Assembly: GCF_009176305.1 (NCBI RefSeq)
Contig: NZ_BLAJ01000016.1
Location: 1 to 64,000, forward strand
Origin: Martinezella dioscoreae
GTDB taxonomy: Bacteria; Pseudomonadota; Alphaproteobacteria; Rhizobiales; Rhizobiaceae
Reading direction: 5' to 3'
Length of the DNA stretch: 64,000 nt
Under the pieces are notes generated by a model, which was not told the DNA's origin, did no database searches, and saw only the letters and a list, made by a program, of their open reading frames with translations. Of the stretch, positions 26,224 to 34,938 are shown in pieces. A program made the translations under genes and the position numbers. Position 1 is the stretch's first letter, and each line of letters opens with the position of its first letter.

Positions 26224-26270
26224 GCAATTCCGGACGCAAAACCGCCGCGCAGTTTTGCCGGAATTGCTCT
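26224..26270. repeat. Rhizobial intergenic palindromic repeat, copy B
   Basis: A near-perfect palindrome runs from GCAATTCCGG (26224-26233) to CCGGAATTGC (26258-26267), with inner arms CAAAAC and GTTTTG. It closely matches copy A near 6886-6930. Its right end includes part of the hemY stop codon (26269-26271), so it may also serve as the 3' end structure of the hem transcript. Confidence 0.75.
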
Positions 26271-27876
26271 AAAACAACTTGAGCCGTGTCTTGGGCTCCG
26301 GTTCAAGTTTCCGATCCTTCACGCCCGGATCATCCGGCGCGCCGCCGAAAAAGGGCCGGGGCTCCTCACCCTGCTGTGCCGGCTTTGGCGCAGCCTCGGA
26401 GGGGCTTGAAGCGGGTTTCGCCACGGCAGGTTCCAATTCCATGACATAGGTATCGGCGGCCGGCGATGCAACTTTCGGTGAACTTGGCTTTGCCGCCGTG
26501 GTTGCGGTGGCGGCCTCGCGCACCGGCGGCAGCGATTTCAGCGCCGCATCGACCGATACCGTGGAGCCTTCTTCCACCGGCCCATCGATCTGGCCGAAAG
26601 GCGCCTTCCATTCGAAGGCATCGAGACGGCCCGTGATCGGCGACAGCGGCAGCCATTTTTCCGAGACGAAGCCATCGGCAACCCAGGCCGGATCGCGCGG
26701 CGCGCGCAGCGCCTGCGCCATCCAGTGGCGGATGCGGCCCTGATCGCCGGTTTCGGCCTCTTCGATATCGGCAAGAAGCAGGAAAGCGCCTTCGCGCGCA
26801 TCGATCCTTGCGGCTGCTTCTGCCTTGGCACGAGCCTTGGCAAAATCGCCGGCATCCATCGCCGCCTTTGCGGTCAACAGCAGAGCTTCGACATTGTTCG
26901 GGCGGATCGCCTCCAGCCGCTCGGCGCGCTTCAAACGGTCAAGAACGGAATCGCCACTGCGAGCTCGCACATATGCCCTGCCGACTTCGGGATGCGGCTG
27001 CGCCTTCCAGACCTGCTCGAGGATGGAGGCAGCCTTGCGCACCTTGTCTTCACGGAACAAGGCCTTGGCCGCGATCAGCGCTGCGGGCACGAAATCGTCC
27101 ACAAGCTTCAACGCCGCCAAAGCATCGTCGCGCGCGCCTGTCGGATCGCTCTCCAGCTTGTCGTTGGCGCGGGCCGTCAGCAGCACGGCGCGTTGACGGT
27201 TGGCCGTGGCCTTGTCGACGACATGGGCAACCTTTTGCTGGTCCAGCAGCTTGATGGCATCATCCCAGCGGCCGGCCTGGCTGCGATATTCCAATGTCGC
27301 CTGCGCCGCCCAAGGCAGGTAGGGCGCCTGGTCGGCGGCCTTTTCGGCATATTGCCGCGCTGCTTCATGCGCGCCGAGGCGCTTGGCTTCGAGATAGAGG
27401 CCTCGCAGGCCAAGCTCGCGCGTTTCCGGATCATTGGCCATCTGTTCGAACTTCTGACGGGCCTCGTCATGCTTGCCTTCGATCAGGGCAGCCTGGGCTT
27501 CAAGCAGGTTGATGAGCGGCTCCTGATCGGCGCGGATGAGGCCACGGCTGCGGGCCGCCATCTTGCGGGCGAGCAGCGCATTGCCGGCACCGGCGGCGAT
27601 CAGGCCCGTCGACAACGCTTGATAGCCGCGATCGCGCTTGCGGGCGCGGAAATAGCGAGTAACGGAATAGGGCGAAGTCCAGATCAACCGCACGAACCAC
27701 CAGACGATCATGACGGCGGCCACGATCGCAATCAGGATCGCGGCGGCCACGATCAGTTTCGTCTGGTAAAGCTGCCCTTCCCAAACCAGCGAGAGATCGC
27801 CGGGGCGATCCGCGAGCCACGAAAAGCCATAGCCGAGAGCCAGAACGAGAATGGCGAAGATAAGCAGTCTGATCAT
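26269..27876 (-). CDS. hemY: HemY-like tetratricopeptide membrane protein
   Basis: 535-aa protein with two N-terminal membrane helices (about residues 2-20 and 40-66) followed by the HemY_N region (NALLARKMAARSRGLI) and a long helical TPR-type domain to about residue 400. The C-terminus is low-complexity and Pro/Ala-rich. HemY of this type (not the Bacillus protoporphyrinogen oxidase) accompanies hemCD in proteobacteria; its biochemical role is uncertain. In alphaproteobacteria it is also known as Orf52 and linked with Mic60. It starts 15 nt after the mic60 stop. Confidence 0.88.
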   Translation of the reverse strand: MIRLLIFAILVLALGYGFSWLADRPGDLSLVWEGQLYQTKLIVAAAILIAIVAAVMIVWWFVRLIWTSPYSVTRYFRARKRDRGYQALSTGLIAAGAGNALLARKMAARSRGLIRADQEPLINLLEAQAALIEGKHDEARQKFEQMANDPETRELGLRGLYLEAKRLGAHEAARQYAEKAADQAPYLPWAAQATLEYRSQAGRWDDAIKLLDQQKVAHVVDKATANRQRAVLLTARANDKLESDPTGARDDALAALKLVDDFVPAALIAAKALFREDKVRKAASILEQVWKAQPHPEVGRAYVRARSGDSVLDRLKRAERLEAIRPNNVEALLLTAKAAMDAGDFAKARAKAEAAARIDAREGAFLLLADIEEAETGDQGRIRHWMAQALRAPRDPAWVADGFVSEKWLPLSPITGRLDAFEWKAPFGQIDGPVEEGSTVSVDAALKSLPPVREAATATTAAKPSSPKVASPAADTYVMELEPAVAKPASSPSEAAPKPAQQGEEPRPFFGGAPDDPGVKDRKLEPEPKTRLKLF

Positions 27877-27891
27877 TGCTACACTCCGTCC

Positions 27892-29172
27892 TTAGTTCTG
27901 TTTCCCGGTATTGGCGATCGCCTTCGACAGGGCATCGCTTACCAGGTCCTCAACGCGGATGCGGGCTTCCAGAGATTGCTTGAAGGCGGCCGATGCGGAT
28001 TTTCCGGCATCGGGCAGGATGTTCCACTCGGTCACCGCGCCCGGCAGATCGCCGTTCCTGACCTTGTCCTCGAAACGCGCGGCGATGGCATCGATGCTGT
28101 CGCCGGGCACATTGCCGACGGGGCGGACCTGCACCAGCGATTTCGCTCCCGACATCAGCCGGCTGCTCCAGCTCTGGTTCGGATCGTCGGTCTGCGCGGT
28201 GGCGACGATTGCGGTCGCGACATCGGAAACCTGGCGGATCAGGTCGGCACGGGAGGGCACGCCGGTCTGGGCGAAATTCTTGAGATCTGCAACGGCTGGA
28301 TCGTCCGGCGCAACATTGGCAAAGGTGTCGAGCTCAGGCTGGAAGGGGCCGCCGCGGTCGATTGCCGCCTTCAACGCTGCAGCTGCGATGGCGCGGGCAA
28401 CCGCGCTTTCCTGGCTCGGTCCGCTCAACTTCTTTTCAGCGTCGTCAAGACGCTTGCTGACTTCGGCATCTGAGGTTGCCTGGCTCTGCGTTGCCTTGCT
28501 GAGATCCGATTTCAGCTGCTCCACCTCGCTGGTGAGCGAAGCGATCTTCTGGTCGGAGGCGGGATTAGGGATGCCAGCCGAGCCATTTGCCGAAGCGCCG
28601 TTGGCAGCGCTCGCCTCAAGTGCTGCGACGCGGGCCGTCAGTGCTTCGTCCGGCTTTGCGGTTGGTGCGGCGGCGAGATTGGCGATGCTCTGCTTGAGAC
28701 CGTCGATCTCCGCATTCAGTGCGGCGATCTCGGTTGCGCTGTCCTTGCCTGTGCGGCCGCCAGGCAGGAAGCCCGCATATTGCAAGGCGCCGGCGCAAAT
28801 GAGGGCGATCAAGCCGCCGGTGATGCCGGCCGCGATAAGGCCTGATGTCGAACCCTCGCGCGACGGCGGACGCTCGGTATGAGGCGGATGGTCGGCATGG
28901 GACGGTGGAGGATCGGCCTGCTGCGCAGCGGCCGTTTGCGGCTCTTGCGGTGCGGCGCCGAAGATCGACTCCTGAGCTTCTTCGCGAAATGGCTCCTTCT
29001 CCGCTTCCAGCGGCATTTCCACTTCATCAGCCGAGGAGCCGCCAAGCTCGCCATGGCTGCGCTCAGTCAAATCTTCGGGAGCTGCGTCCTGCGCAGTTTT
29101 TTCGGCTTCCAGATCAATCGTGACCGGTTCGTCGTTGGGCTTCGAATGGTTAGGCGTTTTTCGCGATACCAT
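27892..29172 (-). CDS. Alphaproteobacterial Mic60/mitofilin-like protein (COG4223)
   Basis: 426-aa protein with an acidic, Pro-rich N-terminus, a single membrane helix at about residues 110-135, a long coiled-coil segment (about 145-260) and a mitofilin-like C-terminal domain (DSIDAIAARFEDKVRNGDLPG...RIRVEDLVSDAL). This architecture and its location in a hem cluster fit the alphaproteobacterial Mic60 homologue, which bends membranes and contributes to intracytoplasmic membrane formation in phototrophs. That role is known from related species; in a non-phototrophic rhizobium it is inference. AAGAGGA lies 6 nt before the ATG. Confidence 0.85.
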   Translation of the reverse strand: MVSRKTPNHSKPNDEPVTIDLEAEKTAQDAAPEDLTERSHGELGGSSADEVEMPLEAEKEPFREEAQESIFGAAPQEPQTAAAQQADPPPSHADHPPHTERPPSREGSTSGLIAAGITGGLIALICAGALQYAGFLPGGRTGKDSATEIAALNAEIDGLKQSIANLAAAPTAKPDEALTARVAALEASAANGASANGSAGIPNPASDQKIASLTSEVEQLKSDLSKATQSQATSDAEVSKRLDDAEKKLSGPSQESAVARAIAAAALKAAIDRGGPFQPELDTFANVAPDDPAVADLKNFAQTGVPSRADLIRQVSDVATAIVATAQTDDPNQSWSSRLMSGAKSLVQVRPVGNVPGDSIDAIAARFEDKVRNGDLPGAVTEWNILPDAGKSASAAFKQSLEARIRVEDLVSDALSKAIANTGKQN

Positions 29173-29252
29173 GAGGTCCTCTTTATCATGCGCTGCAACG
29201 AAGTTAGACAGACAAGGCGATTATGGAAAGGCCTTACATCAAAATTGCGACC

Positions 29253-29981
29253 TTACGCGTGGATCAGAAGCGCCATAAGCCGGTCTTCATTCGGCATGTC
29301 GGCAATATCGACATGGGATCGCATCGGCTCCGGAACTGCGCTGGCGATGGTTTCGCTCAGGCAGAGAAATCGTGTTTCAGCAAGGATGCCGGGGTTGTGC
29401 CGAACGAATGGCAGGCTGAAAAAGCGTTTCGCCGTCTCCTGGGAATAGAGCAGTACGGCGTCCGCACGGGTGTCGGCGAAAAGCCGGCGAAGAATGTTGT
29501 CGTCTGGGACGATATTCTGCATCCGGTAGCATTCGATGGTCAGGAAAGGCAGGTGTCGCTCAGCCAGTCCGGCTTCGAAGCCAGCCGCTCGCGGAGACCC
29601 CGCAAGATAGAGAAGGGGGCCGTCGTGCAGGCATGAAGGATGGCCGGAGATCATGACGGCAAGCTCTGTGCCGCCGCCTTCGGATATGGCGATATTGCTG
29701 AATCCGAGATCAGCCGCTTCTTTGGCTGTCGCCTTTCCCACGGCAAAGAGGCGACGACCAAGATGAGGCGCAAGATCGGAATCCAACAACGAAAGCGCCC
29801 GGATCGCCTCGGCGCTGGTAACGGCGACGGCGCCCTGCGTGGCAAGGAGCGCTCGTCTCGCCTCCTCGACATCGTGGACAGGTTTGGCCAGCGGCAGCAG
29901 CAGGGGTTCATGTCCCATCTGCGCCAGCCGCCGCATGGTGCGCTCACCCGAATGCTGAGGGCGGGTGACGACGACGCGCAT
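29253..29981 (-). CDS. hemD: Uroporphyrinogen-III synthase
   Basis: 242-aa cytosolic enzyme that cyclises hydroxymethylbilane with inversion of ring D. Sequence conservation in this family is low, but the N-terminal VVVTRPQHSGERTMRRLAQMGHEPLLLPL and the central VTSAEAIRAL and LFAVGKATA segments are typical. It begins 6 nt after hemC, with which it acts in sequence. The next gene, mic60, starts 80 nt downstream. Confidence 0.92.
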   Translation of the reverse strand: MRVVVTRPQHSGERTMRRLAQMGHEPLLLPLAKPVHDVEEARRALLATQGAVAVTSAEAIRALSLLDSDLAPHLGRRLFAVGKATAKEAADLGFSNIAISEGGGTELAVMISGHPSCLHDGPLLYLAGSPRAAGFEAGLAERHLPFLTIECYRMQNIVPDDNILRRLFADTRADAVLLYSQETAKRFFSLPFVRHNPGILAETRFLCLSETIASAVPEPMRSHVDIADMPNEDRLMALLIHA

Positions 29982-29987
29982 CCTTTG

Positions 29988-30917
29988 TCAGGTCCAGTCT
30001 TCGAAGAAGGTGCTGCCGGCTTCGGCGCGGATCGCCTGGCCGGCATTGATTCCGAGCGCCTCGGCATCGCGGCGGTGGCCCTCGATCGTGGTCGTGTGTA
30101 CCTGCTTGCCATCCGGGGTGAGGATCATGCCGAAGAAGCGCAGATGATCGCCTTCGCAAATTGCGTAGCCGGCTATCGGCGTGCGGCAGGAGCCGTCGAG
30201 TGCGGCCAGGAAGGCGCGTTCGCAGGATACGGCATCGAAGGTCGGCGCGTCATTGACGGCGGCGAGCAGATCATTCATCCGCGCGTCGTCGATGCGGCTT
30301 TCGATTGTGATCGCGCCTTGCGCGGGCGCTGGAGGGAATTCGTCCGGGTCGAGAATATCGGTGATGACCTCGACCATGCCGAGCCGCTTCAGGCCGGCAA
30401 GCGCCAGCAAGGTCGCGTCGGCCTGCCCCTCTTCCAGCTTGCGCAGGCGCGTCTGGACGGAGCCGCGGAAGGTGATGACATTGATATCAGGGCGCAGACG
30501 GCGGATCAGTGCCTGGCGGCGCAGCGACGCAGAGCCGACGGTGGCGCCGTGCGGTAGCTCGATTAGTTTCGGCGCGGTGCGGCCGATGACAGAATCGCGG
30601 ATATCTTCGCGCGGCAGATAGGCGGTGAGCGCCAAGCCTTGGGGCAGTTTCGTCGCCATATCCTTGGCCGAGTGCACGGCGAAGTCGAGTTCGCCCGACG
30701 TCAGCTTTTCTTCCAGTTCCTCGGTGAACAGGCCTTTGCCGCCGATTGCCGCCAGCGACCGGTCGGTGATGCGGTCGCCCTTGGTGGTGAGAACGACGAT
30801 TTCGAACATCTCCTCCGGAAGGCCATGGGCCGCCATCAGGCGGTCGCGCGCTTCTCGCGCTTGGGCGAGCGCCAGCGGGCTGCCCCGCGTGCCGATCCGG
30901 AAAGGTTTTGTTTGCAT
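29988..30917 (-). CDS. hemC: Hydroxymethylbilane synthase (porphobilinogen deaminase)
   Basis: 309-aa enzyme polymerising four porphobilinogens. The N-terminal GTRGSPLALAQ, the catalytic aspartate in HSAKDM (near residue 86), arginines in the SLRRQ region and the dipyrromethane-attachment cysteine in DGSCRTPIAGYA (Cys244) are all present. The start at 30917 (MQTKPFRIG) is preferred to an upstream ATG at 30956. First gene of the hemC-hemD-mic60-hemY operon, divergent from tsaD. Confidence 0.96.
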   Translation of the reverse strand: MQTKPFRIGTRGSPLALAQAREARDRLMAAHGLPEEMFEIVVLTTKGDRITDRSLAAIGGKGLFTEELEEKLTSGELDFAVHSAKDMATKLPQGLALTAYLPREDIRDSVIGRTAPKLIELPHGATVGSASLRRQALIRRLRPDINVITFRGSVQTRLRKLEEGQADATLLALAGLKRLGMVEVITDILDPDEFPPAPAQGAITIESRIDDARMNDLLAAVNDAPTFDAVSCERAFLAALDGSCRTPIAGYAICEGDHLRFFGMILTPDGKQVHTTTIEGHRRDAEALGINAGQAIRAEAGSTFFEDWT

Positions 30918-31001
30918 CCGCTTTGATCCGTTGTTACCGACAGTTCCCGTAACCATATTTCCGCTTTATCGCAATCGACCTGTAGGCAACGAACTTTCTC
31001 C

Positions 31002-32099
31002 ATGGCATCCGTTCTTCGTATTCTCGGCATCGAAACAAGCTGCGACGAAACCGCCGCGGCCATTGTCGAGCGTCGGGATGACGGCACGCCCAATGTCTGT
31101 TCCGATGTCGTCCTCAGCCAATTGGACGAGCATAGCGCCTATGGCGGCGTCGTGCCGGAAATTGCCGCGCGTGCGCATGTCGAGGCGCTCGATACGCTGA
31201 TCGACGAAGCATTGAAACGCGCCAATGTGTCGCTCTTAGACGTCGATGCCATTGCCGCCACATCCGGTCCCGGCCTCATCGGCGGCCTGCTCGTCGGTCT
31301 GATGACCGGCAAGGCGATCTCACGTGCGACAGGCAAACCATTATACGCCATCAACCATCTGGAAGGCCATGCCCTGACCGCGCGGCTGACGGACGGACTT
31401 GCCTTTCCCTATCTCATGCTGCTCGTTTCCGGCGGCCATACCCAGCTGATCCTGGTGCGCGGCGTTGGCCAATATGAGCGCTGGGGCACGACCATCGACG
31501 ATGCGCTGGGCGAAGCTTTCGACAAAACGGCCAAGCTTTTGGGGTTGCCTTATCCCGGCGGCCCGGCCGTGGAGGCAGCCGCCAAGAATGGCAATCCGGA
31601 CCGCTTCGATCTGCCACGGCCGCTGGTCGGCGAGACGCGCCTCGATTTTTCCTTTTCCGGCCTGAAGACGGCGGTGCGGCAGGCGGCGACGGCGATCGCG
31701 CCTGTCACCGAGCAGGATATCGCCGATATTTGCGCCTCCTTCCAGAAGGCAATCTCGCGCACGCTGAAGGATCGCATTGGCCGAGGCCTGCAGCGCTTCA
31801 AGGCGGAGTTTCCGAAGACGGCGGAACAGCCGTCGCTTGTCGTGGCCGGTGGTGTCGCCGCCAATCTCGAACTGCGCCGCACGCTGCAGGAGCTTTGCGA
31901 TGCCAATGGTTTCCGTTTCATCGCGCCGCCATTGAGACTGTGTACGGACAATGCCGTCATGATCGCCTGGGCTGGATTGGAGCGGATGGCAACGGGTGCG
32001 GCGCCTGATGATCTCGATGTGCAGCCGCGCTCGCGCTGGCCGCTGGATCAGAAGGCGGAAACCCTGCTCGGGCACGGCAAACGAGGAGCAAAGGCATGA
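31002..32099 (+). CDS. tsaD: tRNA N6-adenosine threonylcarbamoyltransferase TsaD
   Basis: 365-aa ASKHA-fold enzyme that completes t6A37 of ANN-decoding tRNAs together with TsaB, TsaC and TsaE, none of which is in this window. N-terminal LGIETSCDETAAAIVE, metal ligands in PEIAARAHVE and NHLEGHALT, and the LVSGGHTQL nucleotide motif are intact. Length is slightly above the usual 340 aa. It overlaps gpsA as ATGA and heads a five-gene cluster. Confidence 0.97.
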   Translation: MASVLRILGIETSCDETAAAIVERRDDGTPNVCSDVVLSQLDEHSAYGGVVPEIAARAHVEALDTLIDEALKRANVSLLDVDAIAATSGPGLIGGLLVGLMTGKAISRATGKPLYAINHLEGHALTARLTDGLAFPYLMLLVSGGHTQLILVRGVGQYERWGTTIDDALGEAFDKTAKLLGLPYPGGPAVEAAAKNGNPDRFDLPRPLVGETRLDFSFSGLKTAVRQAATAIAPVTEQDIADICASFQKAISRTLKDRIGRGLQRFKAEFPKTAEQPSLVVAGGVAANLELRRTLQELCDANGFRFIAPPLRLCTDNAVMIAWAGLERMATGAAPDDLDVQPRSRWPLDQKAETLLGHGKRGAKA

Positions 32100-33085
32100 G
32101 CGGCAACGAGAGGATCGCAGTCATCGGCGCCGGCGCTTTCGGCACGGCGCTCGCAGCCGTCATTGCATTGACCGGCCGCAGCGACGTCACCCTCGTCGGG
32201 CGAAAAGCCGGCCTGATGGCGGATCTTGCAGCCGATCGCATGCATGATGCCGTCCTGCCGGGGATTGCGCTTCCGGATTCTTTGAAGTTCTCGGCCGAGG
32301 CGGATGCCGTTTCCGATGCGGGCATCGTCCTCTTTGCCATGCCTTCGCAGGCGCAGGCCGATGCTGCCAAACATTATGGGCCTTATCTTGCCAAGGATGC
32401 CGTCGTCGTCACCTGCGCCAAGGGTATCGACAAGGTTTCCGGCGATCTGTTGACCGACATGCTGGAGCGCGAACTGCCGGAGCATGTCATCGCCGTTCTC
32501 TCCGGGCCGGGCTTTGCCTCCGACATCGCCAAAGGCCTGCCGACTGCCATGGCGATCGCCGCTACAGACATGGCGGTGGCGGAACGGCTTGCACAGGCGA
32601 TTTCCGGTCCGACCTTCCGTCTTTACGCCTCGGACGACCGTATCGGCGTGCAGCTCGGGGGGGCGCTGAAGAATGTCCTCGCGATTGCCTGCGGTATCGT
32701 CGAGGGTCGGGGTATCGGCGATTCCGCCCGTGCGGCGCTGATCAGCCGCGGCCTTGCCGAGATGTCGCGCTTCGTCGCGGCCAAGGGCGGCAAGGCGGAA
32801 ACCGTCCGCGGCCTATCTGGCCTTGGCGACCTCGTGCTGACGGCGACCAGCCATCAATCCCGCAATCTGCGTTTCGGCATTGCCCTTGGTAAAGGAGAAA
32901 CGGTTGACCCAACGCGTGGCACGCTGGTCGAAGGCGCCTATGCCGCATCCATTGCCGCGCGGCTTGCCCACGAACTCGGCGTTGACATGCCGATCACCGA
33001 CGCGGTGTCCGCCATCATCGACGGCAAACTCGACATAGGCGCAGCCATCGGGCAATTGATGACACGGCCGATCACCACGGAATAG
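32096..33085 (+). CDS. gpsA: Glycerol-3-phosphate dehydrogenase [NAD(P)+]
   Basis: 329-aa enzyme reducing dihydroxyacetone phosphate to sn-glycerol 3-phosphate for phospholipid synthesis. The Rossmann motif GAGAFGTALA (residues 10-19), CAKGID, the catalytic lysine in LGGALKNVLAIACGI and the GLGDLVLT motif are present. It overlaps tsaD by 4 nt and precedes the YciI gene by 41 nt; the tsaD-gpsA pairing is common in alphaproteobacteria. Confidence 0.97.
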   Translation: MSGNERIAVIGAGAFGTALAAVIALTGRSDVTLVGRKAGLMADLAADRMHDAVLPGIALPDSLKFSAEADAVSDAGIVLFAMPSQAQADAAKHYGPYLAKDAVVVTCAKGIDKVSGDLLTDMLERELPEHVIAVLSGPGFASDIAKGLPTAMAIAATDMAVAERLAQAISGPTFRLYASDDRIGVQLGGALKNVLAIACGIVEGRGIGDSARAALISRGLAEMSRFVAAKGGKAETVRGLSGLGDLVLTATSHQSRNLRFGIALGKGETVDPTRGTLVEGAYAASIAARLAHELGVDMPITDAVSAIIDGKLDIGAAIGQLMTRPITTE

Positions 33086-33126
33086 TTTCTGGGGAATATT
33101 TTCTGAATATCTGAAGGAGCCAAGCA

Positions 33127-33420
33127 ATGCTGTTTGCCTTTGTCTGCAAGGACAAGCCCGGTCACCTGAATGTCCGCATGGAGACGCGCCCGGCGCATTT
33201 GGAACATCTGAATAAGCTCAATGCCGAGGGCACGCTGAAGATGGCGGGTCCGTTCCTCGACGCGGAAGGCAAGCCGAATGGCAGCCTCGTGATCGTCGAG
33301 GCGGAAAGCATCGAAGCGGCAGTCGCGATTGCCGATGCGGATCCCTATACGAAGGCCGGCTTGTTCGAGAGCGTCGAGATCAAGCCGTTCAACTGGGTCT
33401 TCAACAAGCCGGAGGCATAA
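33127..33420 (+). CDS. YciI family protein
   Basis: 97-aa single-domain protein of the YciI/YCII (ferredoxin-like, dimeric alpha-beta barrel) family. FVCKDKPGHLNVRMETRPAH carries the conserved His, then MAGPFLDAEG and ADADPYTKAGLFESVEIKPFNWVF. Conserved His/Asp residues suggest an enzymatic role, but the reaction is unknown for most members. GAAGGAG lies 7-8 nt upstream. The EVE-domain gene follows after 3 nt, so cotranslation is likely. Confidence 0.9.
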   Translation: MLFAFVCKDKPGHLNVRMETRPAHLEHLNKLNAEGTLKMAGPFLDAEGKPNGSLVIVEAESIEAAVAIADADPYTKAGLFESVEIKPFNWVFNKPEA

Positions 33421-33423
33421 GAG

Positions 33424-33855
33424 ATGGCGCATTGGCTTTATAAATCCGAGCCGTCCTCCTGGTCCTGGCAACAGCAGAAGGATGCCGGCGACAAGGGAAC
33501 GGAATGGACCGGCGTGCGCAACTATCTCGCCCGCAACAACATGCGGGCCATGCAGATCGGCGACAAGGGCTTCTTCTATCATTCCAATGACGGGCTAGAG
33601 GTCGTCGGTATCGTCGAGGTCTGCGCGCTGGCGCATCCGGATTCGACCGCGAAGGATGATCCGCGCTGGGAATGCGTCGATATCCGCGCCGTCCGCGACA
33701 TGCCGAATCCCGTGACTCTCAAAGACATCAAGGCCAATCCGAAGCTTGCGCAGATGGCGCTCGTCACCTCCATGCGGCTTTCGGTGCAGCCGGTGACGGA
33801 TGATGAATGGTTGGAAGTCTGCCGCATGGGCGGGCTGGAAAACCCGCCGGCCTGA
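33424..33855 (+). CDS. EVE domain-containing protein
   Basis: 143-aa protein that is one EVE domain (PUA-like fold), the family of human thymocyte nuclear protein 1. Characteristic elements are AHWLYKSEPSSWSW at the start, the TEWTGVRNYLARNNMRAM segment, GDKGFFYHSN and the later VTLKDIKANPKLAQM. EVE domains bind modified bases such as 5-methylcytosine in DNA in restriction enzymes, but stand-alone bacterial forms are uncharacterised. It belongs to the tsaD-gpsA-yciI cluster. Confidence 0.92.
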   Translation: MAHWLYKSEPSSWSWQQQKDAGDKGTEWTGVRNYLARNNMRAMQIGDKGFFYHSNDGLEVVGIVEVCALAHPDSTAKDDPRWECVDIRAVRDMPNPVTLKDIKANPKLAQMALVTSMRLSVQPVTDDEWLEVCRMGGLENPPA

Positions 33856-33885
33856 TTCCGCCTTGTTCGGCAGGTGGGAGATTCA

Positions 33886-34536
33886 TTGAAAACCGATCCG
33901 GAAAGCTTCATCCGCGCCAATACCAGCCTGATGGCGCCGCCGCATGTGCCGGAAATCCGGCTGCATCTGGCAAGCGAAGCGCATGAGCTGTGGCTGAAGA
34001 CGGAAGAGGAGCTGCAAGAGATCGGCCTGCCGCCGCCCTTCTGGGCCTTTGCCTGGGCGGGTGGCCAGGGCTTGGCGCGCTATATACTCGATCATCCGGA
34101 GATCGTTGCCGGCAAAACGGTGCTGGATTTTGCCAGCGGCTCCGGACTTGTCGCGATTGCCGCCAAGCGAGCAGGTGCGGTCCAGGTGATCGCGGTCGAT
34201 ATCGATCCGTGGGCGGGCACGGCGATCCGGCTCAATGCTGCTGAAAACGGTGTGGCCCTGGATTTTTCCGGCGACAATATGATCGGGCAGGCCGTGGATG
34301 AGGGCATCATTCTCGCCGGCGATGTCTTCTATGATCGCGATTTTGCCGCGAGCCTCGTTCCCTGGCTAAGGCGATTGGCCGGCGACGGGAAGACGGTTCT
34401 GGTCGGCGATCCCGGCAGGGCCTATCTTCCCAAGGATCGTCTGCAAGAGCAGGCGACCTATCAAGTGCCGGTGACGCGGGCGCTTGAGGACAGCGAAGTC
34501 AAGAAAACGACGGTCTGGCGGTTTCTCGCCGATTGA
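33886..34536 (+). CDS. SAM-dependent lysine methyltransferase, ETFB-KMT (METTL20)-like
   Basis: About 216-aa class I methyltransferase. SAM motif I LDFASGSGLVAIAA, the preceding PFWAFAWAGGQGLARYI, and GDVFYDRD (the D-x-x-Y post-II motif) place it in the MTF16/METTL20 group. The human enzyme and its Agrobacterium homologue methylate lysines of the electron-transfer flavoprotein beta subunit; GDPGRAYLP near residue 170 is characteristic. The TTG start at 33886 has GGGAG 5 nt upstream; GTG at 33874 is an alternative. No etf genes are in the window. Confidence 0.85.
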   Translation: MKTDPESFIRANTSLMAPPHVPEIRLHLASEAHELWLKTEEELQEIGLPPPFWAFAWAGGQGLARYILDHPEIVAGKTVLDFASGSGLVAIAAKRAGAVQVIAVDIDPWAGTAIRLNAAENGVALDFSGDNMIGQAVDEGIILAGDVFYDRDFAASLVPWLRRLAGDGKTVLVGDPGRAYLPKDRLQEQATYQVPVTRALEDSEVKKTTVWRFLAD

Positions 34537-34542
34537 GAATCA

Positions 34543-34938
34543 TCAATGCCGGATGACGCAGACGCCCGCTTCGTATGAGCAGGGATTGTCGGCATAGCGA
34601 ACATCGATGACCTTCGCCTTCGGTCGCAGCTGCGCCGCAGCGGTCCGGGCATAGGGATTGTAGCCGCCATAGCCGATAACATAGGTGCCGCCATCAGCCC
34701 GATAGACGTCGGCCGAACCGGCATAGCTGCCGGCGCTTGCCGCATCGCGTCGTTCCATGATCACGATCCGGGCGGGTTGCTGCCCTGAACCCTGCGGTTG
34801 GGATATCTGGTTGAGGCGCACGATGCCGGAGCGGTTGTGATGGTGCCAGTGGCGATAGTCGCCGGCTGAAGTCGGCGTCGAGGAAAGAGCGGCTGCCGCT
34901 AAAACGAGCGCTGCTGCCTTGAAAAGATGCGGGGCCAT
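34543..34938 (-). CDS. Hypothetical exported protein
   Basis: 131-aa protein with a signal peptide (residues about 1-25, ending SAG) and no recognised domain. A His-rich segment (YRHWHHHNRSG) follows the cleavage site, then a Tyr/Gly-rich region (YVIGYGGYNPYA), and two cysteines lie near the C-terminus (CSYEAGVCVIRH). It is convergent with the methyltransferase gene, separated by 6 nt. Likely periplasmic; function unknown. Confidence 0.7.
   Translation of the reverse strand: MAPHLFKAAALVLAAAALSSTPTSAGDYRHWHHHNRSGIVRLNQISQPQGSGQQPARIVIMERRDAASAGSYAGSADVYRADGGTYVIGYGGYNPYARTAAAQLRPKAKVIDVRYADNPCSYEAGVCVIRH

Noticed and set aside
26725..28473. 582-codon frame opposite hemY and mic60
   Set aside because: Shadow frame; the minus-strand proteins have clear domains, RBS and operon spacing.
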